From Oribacterium sp. oral taxon 102 (GTDB lineage Bacteria > Bacillota > Clostridia > Lachnospirales > Lachnospiraceae), in assembly GCF_013394775.1 (NCBI RefSeq), contig NZ_JABXYT010000001.1, positions 1,254,501-1,318,500 of the forward strand: DNA of 64,000 nucleotides, given 5' to 3'. The notes below the pieces were generated by a model. It was given only the letters and a program-made list of their open reading frames with translations. It had not been told where the DNA came from and did no database searches. The stretch's first letter is position 1; each line of letters starts with the position of its first letter. A program made the translations under genes and the position numbers. Positions 34,182-43,106 of the stretch are shown one piece after another.

Positions 34182-36080
34182 ATGGCAAGGCTGGAAATCG
34201 AGGACTATAACGAGCTGGAGGAGAAACGGCGGCCGGAGGCGGGCAGGTCTGCAAAAAATGATATGAAAACAGGCGGAGCGCCGGATCCTGCGGCATCCAT
34301 CGGCTTGGAGAGAGAGGAAGCTGCAGAAAACGACATAGAACCGGAGGAAGAACCGGATTTCGCCTCTTCGCCGCCTTTGGAGGTGGAGTCGCCTGTGAAG
34401 GGGGAAATGCTGTCGGACGGGGAGGCGGCGCTGCAGGAGAGGCTCGCGGCGGAGCTTCAAAGGAAGCGGGAGAGAAGGAGCCGGAGACCCATGCAGCGGA
34501 ATCTCCGGCTCGGGCTCGCCGCAGCGGTGCTGCTCTGCCTGCTGCTGTTCGCGGGACTTTCGCTTCGCGCCGGGAAGCTGCGCCGTCTCACGCAGGACGG
34601 ACGGCAGACCGCCTCTGCAAGCGTCGTGAATGAGACGGAAAGCGAAGAGAGTATGGAGAGCGGCCCCTCTGAGGAGGAGCTTCGCGTACAGGAGGCAATC
34701 GCCTCCTATACGAATCTCGGGATCGTACAGTGCAGCTCCTATATCAACCTCCGCTCCGCCCCGGATCAGAGGGATCTCAGCAATATCAGAGGGATGCTCA
34801 GGAACGGCGCGGCGGTAGAGATCCTCGAAGAGAATGTCGAGGGCGCTGCGGGCTGGATGTATGTGCGCTCCGGCGGGATGGAGGGCTATGTCGCCGGCAG
34901 CTATCTCCTCCGGGGAGAGGAGGCGGCCGCGGCGGTTCCCGGGCTCATCCGGCTGCGTGCGACTGTACTCGCGGATAAGCTCCGGCTTCGGAGCGCTCCG
35001 GAGCTTACAGACGGCAATACCATCGGCTCCGCCGCGAAGGGAGAGCGCTATGAGGTGCTCGAGCAGGTCGGTACGGACTGGGTGAGGGTCAGGACGGACA
35101 ATCTCGATTCCGCGGAGGATGCCTATATGTCCGCGCTCCCGGAGAATACACGGCTTTCCTACGGACTGGACGAGGCGCGATCTCTGGATCTTCGGCGGAA
35201 GGTGCTGAACAGCTATGACAGGCTCGGCGTATCCAAGGCAGCGGACTATGTCAACATCAGGAAGACGAAGGACACGAGCGGCATCGGCAATATCATCGGC
35301 AAGTTTCCGGGCTACGCGGCGGCGAATATACTCGGAGAGGAGGACGGCTGGTATCGGATCAGCTCCGGCAAGGTCACGGGCTATGTGAAGGCGGACTTCA
35401 TCGCTACAGGGAAGGAGGCGGAGCAGCTCGCCGTGAATCATGCGAGCGTGATGGCAATCGTGAACACCGATGCGCTGAACGTGCGGGCGGAGCCGACAAC
35501 GGACTCTGCGGCATGGACCAGGATCGTCAGAGATCAGCGCTACAATGTCATAAACCAGCTCGACGGCTGGGTGCAGCTCGATCTCGATACGGGCGACGAT
35601 GAGGACAGTGAGCAGGGGGCGTATGTTTCGACCAGAGACCGGAATGTCACGGTCATGTACGCGCTGCAGGAGGCGATCGAGTACTATCCGGCAGTGGAGG
35701 CAGCGAACGCAGCGATGGCACGCCGGAATGAAATCGTAAATTTTGCCTGTCAGTTCGTCGGGAACCCCTATGTATGGGGCGGCACTTCTCTCACGAAGGG
35801 TGCGGACTGCTCCGGCTTCGTGCTGTCGGTGCTCCGTCATTTCAATATCAGCGTACCGCGGACTTCCCGGGCGCAGGCGGGTTCCGGCAGGAAGGTCACG
35901 AGTGAGACGATGAAGCCGGGGGATCTGGTATTCTATGCCAACCGCTCCGGCAGGATCAATCATGTCGGGATCTATATCGGGAACGGGCAGGTCGTTAACG
36001 CCGCCTCCCGTCGTTCCGGCATCAAAATCGCGCGCTGGAATTATAGAACGCCGGTAGCCATTCGGAATGTCATCGACTAA
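34182..36080 (+). CDS. Membrane-anchored SH3b-repeat NlpC/P60 peptidoglycan hydrolase
   Basis: A 632-residue protein. About 105 acidic, probably cytoplasmic residues precede a membrane helix (about 108-128, GLAAAVLLCLLLFAG). Four SH3b-like repeats follow (about 180-250, 260-320, 345-410 and 420-480), each with the YVNIR/LNVRAEP-type core that binds cell wall. The C-terminal NlpC/P60 domain (about 515-632) has the catalytic Cys in GADCSGFVL near 543, His in INHVGIYIG and a third polar residue in GQVVNAASR. It should cleave D-Glu-diaminopimelate-type stem peptides outside the cell. The long charged cytoplasmic head is unusual. AAGGAGGA lies 15-16 bases upstream, slightly far. Confidence 0.9.
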   Translation: MARLEIEDYNELEEKRRPEAGRSAKNDMKTGGAPDPAASIGLEREEAAENDIEPEEEPDFASSPPLEVESPVKGEMLSDGEAALQERLAAELQRKRERRSRRPMQRNLRLGLAAAVLLCLLLFAGLSLRAGKLRRLTQDGRQTASASVVNETESEESMESGPSEEELRVQEAIASYTNLGIVQCSSYINLRSAPDQRDLSNIRGMLRNGAAVEILEENVEGAAGWMYVRSGGMEGYVAGSYLLRGEEAAAAVPGLIRLRATVLADKLRLRSAPELTDGNTIGSAAKGERYEVLEQVGTDWVRVRTDNLDSAEDAYMSALPENTRLSYGLDEARSLDLRRKVLNSYDRLGVSKAADYVNIRKTKDTSGIGNIIGKFPGYAAANILGEEDGWYRISSGKVTGYVKADFIATGKEAEQLAVNHASVMAIVNTDALNVRAEPTTDSAAWTRIVRDQRYNVINQLDGWVQLDLDTGDDEDSEQGAYVSTRDRNVTVMYALQEAIEYYPAVEAANAAMARRNEIVNFACQFVGNPYVWGGTSLTKGADCSGFVLSVLRHFNISVPRTSRAQAGSGRKVTSETMKPGDLVFYANRSGRINHVGIYIGNGQVVNAASRRSGIKIARWNYRTPVAIRNVID

Positions 36081-36092
36081 AGGGAGGAGAAT

Positions 36093-36974
36093 ATGCCAAA
36101 TTTTACCATCAGCTGTGAATCCACGGTGGATCTGAATCACGCATGGGCGGAGCGGAGGGGAATCAAGCTCGCCTACTTCCACTATTATCTGGACGAGACC
36201 GAATATCTGGACGATTTCTTTCGTTCGATGCAGCCGCATGAGCTCTACCGGCGAATGCTGGACGGCGCGGAGACCAGAACCTCACAGGTTAATGCAGAGG
36301 AGTACGAGCGGCTCTTCCGGGAGGAGCTCGAGCAGGGGCGGGATGTCCTGCACATTACCCTTTCCAGTGGGATTTCCGGGACGATCAATTCCGCCCGCAT
36401 CGCTGCGGAGACGCTGGGAGAGGAGTTTCCGGAGCGGAGAATATATGTCGTCGATTCTCTCTGTGCCTCCTCCGGCTATGGCCTGCTCGTGGATATCGCC
36501 GCGGATCTCCGGGACAGCGGGAGGGAGCTTGACAGCCTCCGGGACGAGCTCGAGGAGCGGAAGCATTGCATTCAGAGCTGGTTCTTCACATCGGATCTCA
36601 CCTTCTTTATCCGCGGGGGGCGGGTATCGAAGACTGCCGGCTTCGTAGGCAGGGTCCTGAATATCTGTCCGCTTCTGCGGGTCGCCGCGGATGGGAGCCT
36701 GAAGCCGGTGGAGAAGCTTCGGGGCAAGAAGAGGACGATGGAAAGGATGCTGCAGAAGATAGAGAGCCTCAGTTCGGAGGGCGCGGACTTCAGCGGCAGA
36801 TGCTGTATCAGCCACTCGGACTGCATTCAGGATGCGGAGGCGCTGCGGGAACGGATCTTCGCACGCTTCCCGCGGGTGAAGTGTGTCGAGATCTATCCGA
36901 TCGGGACGACGATCGGCTGTCACACCGGTCCCGGAACGGTTGCAATGTTTTTCGAGGGGAAGAGGAGAGCGTGA
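36093..36974 (+). CDS. DegV family fatty-acid-binding protein
   Basis: A 293-residue DegV-fold protein. FTISCESTVDL at the N-terminus, TSQVNAEEYERLF (with the Thr-Ser ligand pair), HITLSSGISGTINSA and IYVVDSLCASSGYG are the family blocks. DegV proteins bind a fatty acid and can serve as FakB in the fatty acid kinase route that feeds exogenous fatty acids into phospholipid; whether this one works with FakA is unknown. It follows the NlpC/P60 gene by 12 bases and overlaps the next gene by one base. Confidence 0.92.
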   Translation: MPNFTISCESTVDLNHAWAERRGIKLAYFHYYLDETEYLDDFFRSMQPHELYRRMLDGAETRTSQVNAEEYERLFREELEQGRDVLHITLSSGISGTINSARIAAETLGEEFPERRIYVVDSLCASSGYGLLVDIAADLRDSGRELDSLRDELEERKHCIQSWFFTSDLTFFIRGGRVSKTAGFVGRVLNICPLLRVAADGSLKPVEKLRGKKRTMERMLQKIESLSSEGADFSGRCCISHSDCIQDAEALRERIFARFPRVKCVEIYPIGTTIGCHTGPGTVAMFFEGKRRA

Positions 36975-37639
36975 TGCGGGGACGAGGTCTTTTTCGGGAG
37001 CGGCGCAGCCAGGATTGGAGGAGCTTGCTCCGTGCGCGTCGTTATGGGGCGGTGCTCCTCTACATTCCGGCGTATCTCCTGTGCTTCGGTCTGCTGGAGC
37101 GTTTTCCGCAGGCGGAGTTTCATCTGATCCGCTGTCCGCTGGATCGTCTGATTCCGACGATTCCGGCTTTTTTTCTGCCCTATGCCTTCTGGTGGTTCTT
37201 TTTTCCGGCGAGTATCTTCTATTTTTATTTCTTTGAGAAAAAGAAAGATTTTCTGAAGCTCTGCTTCCTGATTTTCACAGGCTACACCGTCTGTCTGCTC
37301 TGCTATGTCCTGTATCCGAATGGGATTGATATCCGGGAGCCGCTTCCGGGAAGAGATCTCTGTTCCCGGGCGATTCTCCTGCTTCGGCGCATCGACACCC
37401 CGCAGCACGTCTGCCCGAGCATGCACGTTTCCAGTACGGCGGCAATCTGCTTCTCGGTGCGGGATCTCCGGCATGTTCCGGCGAGACAGCGGGAGGCGGT
37501 TTATCTGAGCGGCATCCTCATTGTGCTCTCGACTCTGTTCATCAAGCAGCATTCGATCGTAGACGTCGTTTGGGGAGTTCTGCTCAGTCTGCTGCTCGAT
37601 CTGCTCTGGGAGGGCTTCCTTGAGAAAAAAATACACTGA
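36974..37639 (+). CDS. PAP2-like membrane phosphatase/phosphotransferase
   Basis: A 221-residue polytopic protein with about six membrane helices. The second and third PAP2 motifs are visible: CPSMHVSSTAA (PSGH type) and FIKQHSIVDVVWG (HxxxD type). The first basic motif is weak. This arrangement resembles inositol phosphotransferase/PAP2-like lipid phosphatases. The start ATG shares a base with the degV stop (TGATG), so the pair is translationally coupled, consistent with a lipid-related role next to a fatty-acid-binding protein. Confidence 0.8.
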   Translation: MRGRGLFRERRSQDWRSLLRARRYGAVLLYIPAYLLCFGLLERFPQAEFHLIRCPLDRLIPTIPAFFLPYAFWWFFFPASIFYFYFFEKKKDFLKLCFLIFTGYTVCLLCYVLYPNGIDIREPLPGRDLCSRAILLLRRIDTPQHVCPSMHVSSTAAICFSVRDLRHVPARQREAVYLSGILIVLSTLFIKQHSIVDVVWGVLLSLLLDLLWEGFLEKKIH

Positions 37640-37675
37640 TTTCTGCGTTTTTTGGAATTTTTTTTCACAAATCGG

Positions 37676-37704
37676 TTGAAATCGGAGGCGGAAAATACTA
37701 AAAT
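37676..37704 (+). promoter_or_regulatory. Promoter for the cytidylate-kinase-like gene
   Basis: TTGAAA (37676-37681), a 17-base spacer and TAAAAT (37699-37704), about 40 bases before the start codon. Confidence 0.7.
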
Positions 37705-37744
37705 AAAAGTAAGAAAAGTTCTCATACAGCGGAGGAGGTAGCTT

Positions 37745-38347
37745 ATGAAGCCGGGAATTATTACGATCTCAAGAGAATTCGGAAGCGGCGGGCGTGAAGT
37801 CGGGGAGAAGCTGGCGAATAGGCTGGGTGTCCCGTTCTATGACAGGGAAATCATCACAGAGACGGCATACAAGACCGGATTCGCGGAGGAGTATGTCAAG
37901 AAGCAGGGGGAGTACGCTTCGGCACGGAACTGGTTCGAGTATTCCTTCTCCGCGCGGAGCTCGAGCTTTGGGATGAGTCCGGAGGACTATCTCTGGAGCA
38001 AGCAGCGGGAGGTGATCCTCGATCTTTCGAGGAAGGGACCCTGCGTCATCGTCGGCAGATGCGCGGACTACATCCTCCGGGAGCGGAAGGATGTGCTGAA
38101 TGTCTTCATTCATGCGAGCGTCGAGAAGCGGAAACGGCGGATCACGGAGGTCTACAAGGAGGCGGAGCACAGCGATCGGATGCTGCGGGATATTGACAAG
38201 AAGCGCTCCTTCAATTACAAGTATTACACGGAGCAAACCTGGGGAAAATCGCAGAACTACGATATCACGCTGGATTCCGGAACACTGGGTATCGACTGCT
38301 GTGTGGATATCCTGCTGGAGCTCTGCGGCAGGGACATCGAGAAATAA
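37745..38347 (+). CDS. Cytidylate kinase-like family protein
   Basis: A 200-residue P-loop protein of the cytidylate-kinase-like family that is common in Lachnospiraceae and distinct from house-keeping cmk. The P-loop region reads ITISREFGSGGREVG, an altered Walker A lacking the usual GKST, followed by LANRLGVPFYDREII. IVGRCADYIL and VFIHASVEKRKRRI (lid arginines) follow. Nucleoside monophosphate kinase activity is plausible but substrate is unproven. GGAGGAGGTAGCTT precedes the ATG. Confidence 0.83.
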   Translation: MKPGIITISREFGSGGREVGEKLANRLGVPFYDREIITETAYKTGFAEEYVKKQGEYASARNWFEYSFSARSSSFGMSPEDYLWSKQREVILDLSRKGPCVIVGRCADYILRERKDVLNVFIHASVEKRKRRITEVYKEAEHSDRMLRDIDKKRSFNYKYYTEQTWGKSQNYDITLDSGTLGIDCCVDILLELCGRDIEK

Positions 38348-38363
38348 AACGTATCGGAGACCT

Positions 38364-38398
38364 GGGGGAGATAGGGGAAGCCTGTCTCTCCTTTCTTA
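38364..38398 (+). terminator. Intrinsic terminator after the cytidylate-kinase-like gene
   Basis: GGGAGATAGG pairs with CCTGTCTCTCC across a GGAAG loop with one bulge and one G-T pair; TTTCTT follows. Confidence 0.65.
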
Positions 38399-38434
38399 GA
38401 ATGCGGCGTGGAAGCACGCAGAAGGGGGGAGAGG

Positions 38435-39892
38435 ATGAAGAGAAAGAAGGCATTGGGGACGGCGCTGGTTTTTCTCACGACCCTGCAGCTTGCCATGTGC
38501 TGCTACTACAATGTGAAGCAGGTGAGAGAAGAGAAGGAACCGGTGAATCTCAGTCTCTGGACCTATTACAGCGGTGCACAGCTGGAGAGGTTCAACGAGC
38601 TGGTACAGGAGTTCAATGACGGCTATGGCAGCGGGCACGGCATCGTGGTGGAGGCGTCGAGCGAGGGGGATATCGAGACACTGACAGAGAAGCTCCGCGC
38701 GTCGGTGGAGAAGCGCGCCGGCGCGCCGGCGCTGCCGGATATCTTCTCCTGCTATACGGACAATGTCTATGCGCTGGATGATCTGGGACTGATCGAGGAT
38801 CTCGCGCCCTACTTCACGGAGCAGGAGAGGGAGGAGTATGTTCCGGGCTACCTTGACGAGGGGGATCTGTATAATGACGGCTCGCTGAAGGTTTTTCCGG
38901 TGGCGAAGGCGACGGAGCTCCTGATGCTGAATCGGACGGACTGGGAGCGCTTCTCCGAAGCCTGTGATGTGGAGCTGTCCGAGCTTTCCACACTGGAGGG
39001 ACTTACGAGAACCGCGCGGATCTATTACGAGTGGACGGACAGCCTGACGGAGACAGCGGGGGATGGCAGGGCATTCTTCGGCAGGGATGCGCTTGCAAAC
39101 TATATGCTCGTCGGGGCGAAGCAGCTTGGCGTGGATCTCGTGAATGTGGGCACGGACGGGAAGCTGCAGCTGAATTTCCCGCGCAGGGTCGCGCGGGAGC
39201 TCTGGGACAACTACTATATTCCGTATATCCGAGGCTATTTCTGCGCGAACGGACGCTTCCGAAGCGATGATGTCAAGAGCGGAGATGCCCTCTGCTATGT
39301 GGGATCCTCCTCCAGCGCGTCCTTCTTCCCGACGGAGGTGATACGGAGCAGCAGCGAGAAGTATCCGATCGAGATGCTGGCGATGGAGGCACCTCGCTTT
39401 CGGGACGGAGAGGCATACGCGGTGCAGCAGGGCGCGGGGATGGCAGTGCTGAAGGGCAGCGAACGGAGGATAGAGGCGTGCGTGGAGTTTCTCAGATGGT
39501 TTACCAAGGAGGAGAATAATATCCGCTTCTCCGTCGGCTCCGGCTATCTGCCGGTGAAGCGGGCGGCGAACGATATGGAGGAGATCCGCAGCGCGATAAA
39601 AAACGGAGATAAGGTTTCCGACAGCGTCCGGAGTTCCATCGATACTGTGCGGCACTGCGCGCTGTACAGCGTGAAGGGGCGGGTCCACCGGATTCGGGGG
39701 ATCCTTCAGGATAATATGCAGACGGTTGCGGACAGAGACCGGAGGGTTGTGCTGCAGCGGCAGCAGAGGGGGCAGAATTTGAGGGAAGCCGCAGCAGATT
39801 TCGAGTCGGAGCGGTATTTCGGTATATGGTACGCAGGGATCATGGCAGAGCTTACGGAAGCGGTACAGGCGGCGAATGAAGGGTGGGAATGA
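38435..39892 (+). CDS. Extracellular solute-binding protein (family 1 type), orphan
   Basis: A 485-residue ABC-type solute-binding protein resembling sugar-binding (MalE/UgpB-like) members: VNLSLWTYYSGAQLERFNELVQEFN at the start of the mature part, then LPDIFSCYTDNVYALDDLG and GVYPVAKATE-like KVFPVAKATELLMLNR. An N-terminal hydrophobic segment (about 7-24) is followed by CC; a lipobox is not classical (LAMC). ATG at 38435 follows GGGGGGAGAGG. No ABC permease or ATPase is nearby. Instead the stop overlaps the start of a membrane GGDEF/EAL gene by four bases, which suggests it acts as a ligand-sensing partner for that protein rather than in transport. Confidence 0.88.
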   Translation: MKRKKALGTALVFLTTLQLAMCCYYNVKQVREEKEPVNLSLWTYYSGAQLERFNELVQEFNDGYGSGHGIVVEASSEGDIETLTEKLRASVEKRAGAPALPDIFSCYTDNVYALDDLGLIEDLAPYFTEQEREEYVPGYLDEGDLYNDGSLKVFPVAKATELLMLNRTDWERFSEACDVELSELSTLEGLTRTARIYYEWTDSLTETAGDGRAFFGRDALANYMLVGAKQLGVDLVNVGTDGKLQLNFPRRVARELWDNYYIPYIRGYFCANGRFRSDDVKSGDALCYVGSSSSASFFPTEVIRSSSEKYPIEMLAMEAPRFRDGEAYAVQQGAGMAVLKGSERRIEACVEFLRWFTKEENNIRFSVGSGYLPVKRAANDMEEIRSAIKNGDKVSDSVRSSIDTVRHCALYSVKGRVHRIRGILQDNMQTVADRDRRVVLQRQQRGQNLREAAADFESERYFGIWYAGIMAELTEAVQAANEGWE

Positions 39893-42861
39893 AGAAAAGA
39901 CCGATATTTCATAAAATAGCGATTCCTGTCATGCTCTGGATGGGGCTGGAGCTGCTGCTCTTCCTCGGAATGATCCTCGGTCAGGGCGTCATACGGGAGC
40001 TTCGGCAGAATGAGCGCGCCGTCGTCGATGAACAGACCGTCAGCCGGAAGGAGTTCATCGAGAATGAAATGCTGAATCACTGGATGGATCTGGAGAGCTG
40101 TGTAACGGACATAAATGCACAGACGCTTCGCTTTTTGCAGAGGAGAGGTCTCACCGCCTCCTCCTTGGACAGTGACGATGGTCTCGCAGCGGAGCTGCTG
40201 GAATATCTGGCGCCCCGCATCATTACAATGCAGAGCCGGAATCAGGTGACGGGAACCTACATCATCCTGAATACAGAGGATCTCACGGCGGCGGAGAGCG
40301 GGACAGCGCTTCATGCCAAGCAGGGTGTTTATATCCGGAGCAACGCGCCGGGAAGAGGCAGGGAGAGCTATTCCAACCTCCTGATGCTGCGGGGGCCGGT
40401 CTCTGTCGCACAGCATCTCCGAATTACGCTGGATTCCCTCTGGGATATTGACTTCGACTTCCGGCGGGAGGGGATCGATTATCAGAGCTATCCCTTTTTT
40501 TATCGCCCCTTTGACACGGCATATCGGAATAAGAAGGGCTACAGCTGGCAGGACTGCGGGCTCTGGTCGGGGCCGACGAAGCTCTATCATGATGCGCAGG
40601 ATGCCATCTATTATTCCGTGCCGCTGATCCTGCCGGACGGAACGGTCTACGGGGTCTGCGGCATAGATATCACGATCAGTTATCTGCAGAAGCTCCTTTC
40701 GAGCACAGAGCTGGACGGAAACGGGAGCTATTTTCTGGGACAGCCGGATTCGGAACGGGAGGGAGCGTACCGCACTGTCGCAGGGCAGAACAGCGGGACG
40801 TGGATATCCGGAACAGAGGAGGGCTGTCTGATACCGGATCGGAAGAATTTTTACATCCATGAGGAGGCACTCAGCCTCTACAATAACTATACTCCCTTTT
40901 ACGAGGAGCGCTGGGTGCTCGCGGCAGTGGTTCCGAAGCGGAATCTCTATGCCTTCGTGAACCGCTTTCTTTGGATGCTTTTTTTCGCTACTGGGCTGAC
41001 GCTCCTGACCGGAACAGCCGGCAGCATACTGCTTTCCTATGAGATTCAGCTTCCGATCTCGAAGCTGATACAGGAGCTGCGGGAGAAGGGGGCGGAGGGG
41101 GCAGGCATGCTGCAGGAAACCGGGATACGGGAGATCGATATGCTCTCCGATACGGTGGCGAAGCTCAGCAGGGACGCGATGGAGTATGAGCAGAAGTTTT
41201 CGCGGATCCTCCGTATGGCGAGCAACGGTATCGCCGGCTTCATGGCAGAGGGAGAGAAGAGCAGCGTATTCCTGACGGATTCCTTCTTTTCGATCTTCGG
41301 TATGCCGGAGCGAGAGACCCGCGGTGTAAGTGCAGCAGCGTTTCGGGAATGGCTCCGGGAAATGGAAGGGCATAGGGTGCTGACGGAGACAGACTGGGAT
41401 GGCACGCTCTACCAGGTGAAGGTAGGGGAGCAGCAGCGCTATGTGCATCTCAGGCTGCTGACGGCGGGCGGAATACAGTATGGGCTTGCAGAGGACGTGA
41501 CCTCGAGAATACTGGAAAAGAGAGTGCTTTCCTATGAGAGGGATCACGACGCGCTGACAGGGCTTCTGAACCGGCGCGCCTTCCGGCGGCAGCTGGATCG
41601 ACTCTTCCGGCAGAATCCGAGTAAGTTGGGGCTGGCTGTATTCCTGATGCTGGATCTCGACAATCTGAAATACGTCAATGATCATTATGGGCACGACTAC
41701 GGGGATCGCTACATCCAGAAGGCGGCGCGGACGCTGGAGAGCTGTACGGCGGCGCGCGGCTTCTGTTCGCGGATCTCAGGGGACGAGTTCAATCTCTTTT
41801 TCTACGGGCTCGGGAGCAGGGAAGAGCTGGAGCAGCGCGTGGAGCAGCTTCGGGTGCAGCTTCGGAGTGCGTTCATCCTGCTTCCGGACGGCAGAGAGCA
41901 GCCGGTGCAGGCGTCCGGCGGCATCGCCTGCTATCCGGAGGACAGTCGGAGCATCGACGAATTAAGCCGTTTTGCGGACTTTGCGATGTATAGCGTGAAG
42001 AGACTGCACAAGGGAGACCTGCATTTCTTTGACAGGGAGAGCTATCTGTGCATGAATGATTACAGCTTTAAGGCGGCATCGCTGACCAGGCTTCTCTCCG
42101 AGCGGGAGGTTTTCTATGCTATGCAGCCGATTTTAAGTGCGGAGAGCGGAGAGGTCTTCGGCTATGAGGCGCTGATGCGTCCGATGAATCCGGGCTTCCG
42201 TTCCGTGGGGGAGGTGATGGAGACCGCGAAGCGGGAAGGGAAGCTGAATCAGATCGAGGAGCTGACCTGGGAAATGTCGCTGGAGCGGGTCTGTGAGCTG
42301 AAGGAAGGCGGAGTGATTCCGGAGGAGAGCTATATTTTCATCAATTCTATCTCCAACCAGTGGAGCGGCAGACTCCTCTATGCAGAGCAGCTGCAGCGGC
42401 TCCGTACAGGAATGGATCGGATCGTTCTTGAGGTGACAGAGGAGGAGAACATCGACGGTACGATCTGGGAAGCGAAGCGGGAATGCCTCGAACGTCTCGG
42501 CTGGAGGACGGCGCTGGACGACTATGGCACCGGCTATAACAGCGAGAAGATGCTTCTGCTCATCAATCCGGACTTTATCAAGGTCGATCTCGAAATCGTT
42601 CGCTCCATTGACAGCGATCCGGACAAGCAGGCGATCTTCCGGAACATTGTGGGCTATGCGCATGAGCGTGGGAAATTCATCATTGCGGAGGGGATAGAAA
42701 CGAAGGAAGAGCTGGAGACGGTCATCTGTCTGGGGGCGGATTATCTGCAGGGCTTCTTCTTGGCGAATCCGGAGCGTTACCCGAAGCCGGTGCCGGAGGA
42801 GAAGCGGCGTCTGATACAGGAGCTCTTTCGCTTGTCGGGGGGGGGAACGCGTGTTCCCTGA
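39889..42861 (+). CDS. Membrane GGDEF-EAL c-di-GMP phosphodiesterase with extracellular sensor
   Basis: A 990-residue protein. A first membrane helix (about 10-32), a large extracytoplasmic segment (about 33-354, Cache-like in layout) and a second helix (about 355-382) form the sensor; a HAMP/PAS-like stretch (about 385-545) leads to a GGDEF domain (about 555-715) and an EAL domain (about 740-985). The GGDEF motif reads SGDEF and has no RxxD inhibition site, so cyclase activity is doubtful. The EAL domain keeps EALMRP, the Asn of FINS, VLEVTEEE, LDDYGTGYN, FIKVD, AEGIET and QGF, so it should hydrolyse c-di-GMP. The ATG at 39889 overlaps the preceding solute-binding gene. Confidence 0.92.
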   Translation: MKKRPIFHKIAIPVMLWMGLELLLFLGMILGQGVIRELRQNERAVVDEQTVSRKEFIENEMLNHWMDLESCVTDINAQTLRFLQRRGLTASSLDSDDGLAAELLEYLAPRIITMQSRNQVTGTYIILNTEDLTAAESGTALHAKQGVYIRSNAPGRGRESYSNLLMLRGPVSVAQHLRITLDSLWDIDFDFRREGIDYQSYPFFYRPFDTAYRNKKGYSWQDCGLWSGPTKLYHDAQDAIYYSVPLILPDGTVYGVCGIDITISYLQKLLSSTELDGNGSYFLGQPDSEREGAYRTVAGQNSGTWISGTEEGCLIPDRKNFYIHEEALSLYNNYTPFYEERWVLAAVVPKRNLYAFVNRFLWMLFFATGLTLLTGTAGSILLSYEIQLPISKLIQELREKGAEGAGMLQETGIREIDMLSDTVAKLSRDAMEYEQKFSRILRMASNGIAGFMAEGEKSSVFLTDSFFSIFGMPERETRGVSAAAFREWLREMEGHRVLTETDWDGTLYQVKVGEQQRYVHLRLLTAGGIQYGLAEDVTSRILEKRVLSYERDHDALTGLLNRRAFRRQLDRLFRQNPSKLGLAVFLMLDLDNLKYVNDHYGHDYGDRYIQKAARTLESCTAARGFCSRISGDEFNLFFYGLGSREELEQRVEQLRVQLRSAFILLPDGREQPVQASGGIACYPEDSRSIDELSRFADFAMYSVKRLHKGDLHFFDRESYLCMNDYSFKAASLTRLLSEREVFYAMQPILSAESGEVFGYEALMRPMNPGFRSVGEVMETAKREGKLNQIEELTWEMSLERVCELKEGGVIPEESYIFINSISNQWSGRLLYAEQLQRLRTGMDRIVLEVTEEENIDGTIWEAKRECLERLGWRTALDDYGTGYNSEKMLLLINPDFIKVDLEIVRSIDSDPDKQAIFRNIVGYAHERGKFIIAEGIETKEELETVICLGADYLQGFFLANPERYPKPVPEEKRRLIQELFRLSGGGTRVP

Positions 42862-42906
42862 TTGTTTGAAGATCTGAAAAAAGAATGAAAGGGTAAGCTG
42901 CCTTCA

Positions 42907-42935
42907 TTGACATATTTCTGAATTTCCTCTAAAAT
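42907..42935 (+). promoter_or_regulatory. Consensus promoter for the ABC exporter operon
   Basis: A perfect TTGACA (42907-42912), a 17-base spacer and TAAAAT (42930-42935). Among the strongest promoters in the window. It leaves a leader of about 165 bases before the first exporter gene. Confidence 0.88.
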
Positions 42936-42988
42936 GACTCAGTTATTTAAGGCGGAGAAGCAGAGAGCGTCCTTTGGGAGGCGCGCCC

Positions 42989-43060
42989 ATGACGCGTGCA
43001 CCGCAGATAAATCAGAGTTTCCCTCCTACAGTATGTGATGCCGGAGTATCCGGCACATGA
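42989..43060 (+). CDS. Putative 23-codon leader peptide of the ABC exporter operon
   Basis: A 23-residue reading frame (begins MTRAPQINQSF, ends AGVSGT) in the leader. GGGAGG sits 7 bases before its ATG, a better ribosome site than many real genes here. A TGCCGGA/TCCGGCA hairpin (43039-43055) covers its last codons. A similar layout, a translated leader ahead of a two-gene exporter, is known from bmrB-bmrCD of Bacillus subtilis, where ribosome stalling by antibiotics relieves attenuation. The peptide itself has no known motif, and its expression is inference. Confidence 0.5.
   Translation: MTRAPQINQSFPPTVCDAGVSGT
43039..43055 (+). promoter_or_regulatory. Hairpin in the ABC exporter leader
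   Basis: TGCCGGA/TCCGGCA with a 3-base loop, overlapping the end of the leader frame. Two other complementary pairs, CCGCAG with CTGCGG and GTTTCCC with GGGAAAC, lie in the leader in an order that prevents both forming at once, and CTCCT (about 43023) is complementary to the exporter ribosome site AGGAG (43095-43099). Confidence 0.5.
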
Positions 43061-43106
43061 GTTTACAGCAGGCTGCGGATTTCGGGAAACAGAAAGGAGA
43101 ATTCCA

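Noticed and set aside
33978..36239. A long open frame on the minus strand across the NlpC/P60 gene
   Set aside because: It mirrors the GC-biased codons of the plus-strand gene, which has clear SH3b and NlpC motifs; the antisense translation has no recognisable domain.
38435..38520. Lipoprotein signal in the solute-binding protein
   Set aside because: The sequence before the cysteines is LAMC, with Met where a small residue is expected; a membrane anchor or ordinary signal peptide is as likely.
39706..41694. Long antisense frame under the GGDEF/EAL gene
   Set aside because: Same cause: stop-free shadow of a GC-rich gene; no ribosome site or motif.
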